A DNA stretch of 22,479 nt, taken from positions 1 to 22,479 of the forward strand of contig CAJVPJ010000531.1 in the NCBI GenBank assembly GCA_910592205.1. Direction: 5' to 3'. Below are positions 19,935 to 22,479 of this stretch, piece after piece. The position numbers and the translations under genes are program-made. The notes under the pieces were generated by a model. It made no database searches and was not told the DNA's origin. It was given only the letters and a program-made list of their open reading frames with translations. Numbering within the stretch: the stretch's first letter is position 1; every line of letters begins with the position of its first letter. This stretch comes from Paraglomus occultum. Lineage: Eukaryota > Glomeromycota > Glomeromycetes > Paraglomerales > Paraglomeraceae.

Positions 19935-20186
19935 TCAAACTAATTTTGTCAAACCTTTATAAAAAGTTTTTAGCAGTCTTTCCCAGTTTTCAAAAGATTT
20001 GTAATGTTCTCTTTTGGATTGTTCCTCAACGGTTGAAAACCACAATCTAAACAATTGATCTCTCCGGGCAAATTTAAACTGCAAGGAACATGAGGATTTG
20101 CTCTGTTGTAAAAGTGCCATGCTTATGCGGTAATGCATTATCACAATAAACATGACTTTTTCCCCTGCTCTTAACTCTGAAGACAT
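19935..20186 (-). CDS. Hypothetical protein, 83 residues
   Basis: ATG at 20186, stop TGA at 19935, uninterrupted. The N-terminal third is hydrophobic (KVMFIVIMHYRISMALLQQ). The C-terminal half is charged and aromatic (RDQLFRLWFSTVEEQSKRE, then FENWERLLKTFYKGL) and would form amphipathic helices. Amino-acid composition is natural, unlike other frames nearby. No family recognised and no neighbour gives context. It may be an orphan gene, an exon, or a chance frame. Confidence 0.3.
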   Translation of the reverse strand: MSSELRAGEKVMFIVIMHYRISMALLQQSKSSCSLQFKFARRDQLFRLWFSTVEEQSKREHYKSFENWERLLKTFYKGLTKLV

Positions 20187-21204
20187 TTGGTTAATGTTTA
20201 TTATCTAAGATAATACTTCCTATGTATAAGCTTTTATCCAATTTACGCGTTGTTATGTAAGGGTTTTGTTGACTACTTTTTCAAATGCACCCATTATTTT
20301 CTGATTAACAGCACAATTGGATCTTTCAGCATATAGATAAGTTTTGTTTTTTTTCAAGTTTCTTGCCCGTTATCAAATTATTAACCTTAAACTAACTGTT
20401 ACGATTAAAAGCATATCGTTATCTTATGCATAAAACAGTAGTTGATGAATTTTCTCGACCTTCCATCTTGCTCTCTGTTAGTAAAATAAAGAATTTATTT
20501 ATAATAAAGCCATTGGTTTTGACATCGAAATTTTAAAATTAATTTCAGTAAAGAAATTGTAACATAATTTTTATTTTAATTTTGAGCAAAAAAAAGATTA
20601 TCAAATTTTTTTGACTACTCCCGACATACTTTTTCTTGCATGCTGTTTGGTTTGAGTACTTTATAATACACGTGAACTGACATCAAATTATATTAGAATT
20701 CAATAAGACAGTTGGCGATCAGATAATAAATATAAATTAGGATTAAGGTTAGCAAAATCAATACAATGTTTAAATAGCACTCACTCATCGATTTGATTTA
20801 AGGTGGAGTTTTAGCACAATTGACATCTCCATGACTAATTTTACTCAGAGACAATGCATACCAATATATCACGGGGTCAACCAACAAATCGAGCTCTCAC
20901 CAGTAAACAAATCACTCTCAAATACTGCAAAATATACAGTTTTGATCCGTCTTTCTACCATTCTGTACATAAGCAGACTCAGCCGTTTCTCAGCCAACCA
21001 CCTGTTCGCCTTCTGAGACGGTCAAGTCCAAGACTGGTATCTGGAATCGATTTTCATTGTAACCCTCTTGTGGTTCTAAATGGTTAAAAAGTCAATCTAG
21101 GACAAACCACCTAGCAAGAAGGGCGGCATACGGGTAAAGTCATATTAAGTAACAGTTTTTTCCTCGTAATTACCTTATACCAACGACATGTCTGGTTTGG
21201 CTAA

Positions 21205-21555
21205 ATGAAGACGGAAGTTTTCGTCTTTCGGCGTTGGTACGCTTCGTATGGAATTGATTGGTGCATCGAACCAGGGTATTTGTCTGAAAGAGAATACGTT
21301 GAAGTCGCGCTTTCGTGTGTTTTACGAAATTTGGAATGCGGACCATTCCAGTTAAATAGTGTAAAGTTAATCTGCTCCCAACTAGCAAACTTACTAGTAG
21401 AAATTACAGTTCCTAAACCCAACTTTAATTGTCGAGGAACTTGCTACGAAATTGCCTCTCTATTATACGCATGTGGCCTCACAAATTTAGATTCTTATTA
21501 TAAGCCGTTTTCGAATCCGTTTTTCAATAATTTACGTGTTAACTATACAGTTTAA
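21205..21555 (+). CDS. Hypothetical protein, 116 residues
   Basis: ATG at 21205, stop TAA at 21555. The frame is open for 116 codons in AT-rich DNA, where stops occur on average every 14 codons or so, and the composition is balanced, with eight Cys. Segments include FRRWYASYGIDWCIEPGY, LSEREYVEVALSCVLRNLEC and CYEIASLLYACGLTNLD. No signal peptide, membrane span or domain is recognised. It lies about 0.85 kb from the inverted repeat at the window end. Could be a lineage-specific gene, an exon, or a transposon-derived fragment. Confidence 0.42.
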   Translation: MKTEVFVFRRWYASYGIDWCIEPGYLSEREYVEVALSCVLRNLECGPFQLNSVKLICSQLANLLVEITVPKPNFNCRGTCYEIASLLYACGLTNLDSYYKPFSNPFFNNLRVNYTV

Positions 21556-22415
21556 AGTGTCATTTCTCATACACACAATTATATTATAATTAGGAATTGC
21601 GACAAACGATATAGACAGCCAATTCATACTCCACAACAGCACTGTGATTGTAATTTTTCAATTTTAGAGCGGTGCTTACATTTGTGAACTATTTTTTTCG
21701 TTAAGAAGGAGAAACAGTGCGGTTTAGAAAACACAAAAAGGAGTTGATAAATAAGATACTGCCATAATTTTAAAAAGTTGTGTATATTAATATTTCCAAT
21801 GACTATTTGGCTGATCTCATCATCGAAAATTTGCTTGCATCAAAAAGTTTTGTAAAAGGTATTGTGTTGACATACGTTATGGAAAAGCTACGCTATTTCA
21901 ATAACCGTGAGAATGACTTTTTTTTCAAATAGTATTAAAATTTTTTCACTAAAATGTTGCCAAAGTAAAATGACGAAACATGAACCGTCACTTATGAAAA
22001 ACGATTAAAGTATTGAAGACATTTTTAGCTCATGTTTTTAGAGATTAAAAAGCTCGTAAAAAGTTAAAAATATTGTATGATAGAATATTCCTTGCTTGCT
22101 ACTACCTTGCCAGGGAGAAGCGATCATCAAAGGATAGAGACATGCTGTGGTGTTGCGATAACTATGATGATGTATTCTTCCCTGAATTTCAGCGATGGTT
22201 AATAATAAATAATAATAATAGTGGTGGGCTGACATTGTGTGATAAAAATTATATCATGCTTCATTGTTTACAATGATGGAGGAATTAACTCGACCCAGAG
22301 AGAACACCATTGGTCAGACTCGTACGTTTCCAACCAATAATTGACTTGCGGTTTATCACATCAATAGCGAAGTTATAATTAGACTATCGACTTATAATTT
22401 CGTTATACATAGTCA

Positions 22416-22479
22416 CTCTCGATAAGTCGGACTCATCGGGGCGGAGATTTTATCCGACTTATCGAGAGATCCGACTTAT
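22416..22479. mobile_element. Inverted and tandem repeat at window edge, probably a DNA-transposon end
   Basis: CTCTCGATAAGTCGGA at 22416-22431 is the exact reverse complement of 22453-22468, with a 21-base GC-rich loop between. The right arm continues into a second copy of ATCCGACTTAT (22452-22462 and again 22469-22479), so a 17-base tandem unit is cut by the window end. A diverged CGACTTAT also occurs at 22389-22396. Nested inverted and subterminal repeats of this sort are typical of cut-and-paste transposon termini or MITEs; the body, if any, lies outside the window. Superfamily assignment (Tc1/mariner or pogo-like) is only a guess. Confidence 0.55.

Larger units (their letters stand above)
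18861..22410. other. AT-rich right flank, no recognisable gene
   Basis: About 3.5 kb of AT-rich DNA beyond the microsatellite region. Two orphan ORFs (19935-20186 minus, 21205-21555 plus) are listed separately. A (TAA/AAT)n run occurs near 22201-22219. No tRNA-like B box, rRNA or conserved domain was seen. The proximity of the inverted repeat at the right edge suggests mobile-element territory starts here. Confidence 0.4.

Noticed and set aside
22073-22276. Plus-strand 67-codon frame
   Set aside because: TTG start, an Asn run from a TAA/AAT repeat, and no ATG in its first half.
1-22479. tRNA, rRNA, CRISPR arrays, bacterial operon features
   Set aside because: No tRNA B-box with cloverleaf, no rRNA signature and no regularly spaced direct repeats with spacers were seen; the spliced genes show this is eukaryotic nuclear DNA.

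Overview
The window looks like nuclear DNA from an early-diverging filamentous fungus, most likely Mucoromycota and quite possibly an arbuscular mycorrhizal lineage (Glomeromycotina). The reasons are its AT-richness, protein genes cut by many short introns (roughly 60-150 bases) with GT..AG ends and CTAAT/CTAAC-like branch sites, a long Sel1-repeat protein of the kind expanded in those fungi, and a transposon-like inverted repeat at the right edge. The lineage is inference; the eukaryotic gene structure is directly visible.

The five protein genes that can be named all lie on the minus strand in the left 14 kb. From left to right they are: (1) a 530-residue Sel1-repeat protein (613-2205); (2) a six-exon RAD51B-type RAD51 paralog for recombinational repair (2808-4613); (3) a seven-exon NEDP1/SENP8-type C48 cysteine protease, predicted to act on NEDD8 (5089-6318); (4) a four-exon RBBP9-type serine hydrolase (9940-10900) with an AATAAA signal just after its stop; (5) a two-exon C2H2 transcription factor with a Crz1-like finger block, a Gln-rich tract and a candidate calcineurin-docking motif (11807-13923). 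I assembled genes 2-5 by hand from short open pieces. In each case the splice phases close and the joined protein aligns along its length with the human or fungal family as I remember it.

Between the protease and the hydrolase (6319-9939) there is about 3.6 kb with no recognisable gene. A possible divergent plus-strand gene start (6438-6724) and other exon-like pieces are reported at low confidence. To the right of the transcription factor, 13.9-18.9 kb is a long microsatellite-rich stretch with a few small sense-strand ORFs of unknown meaning. It could be an extended promoter/leader of the factor or hold an unrecognised gene. From 18.9 kb to the end the DNA is AT-rich, with two orphan ORFs and, at the last 64 bases, the inverted repeat.

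The genes do not form an obvious pathway. Their common strand and the gaps between them look like ordinary fungal gene order, not a cluster. I see no tRNA, rRNA or CRISPR array.
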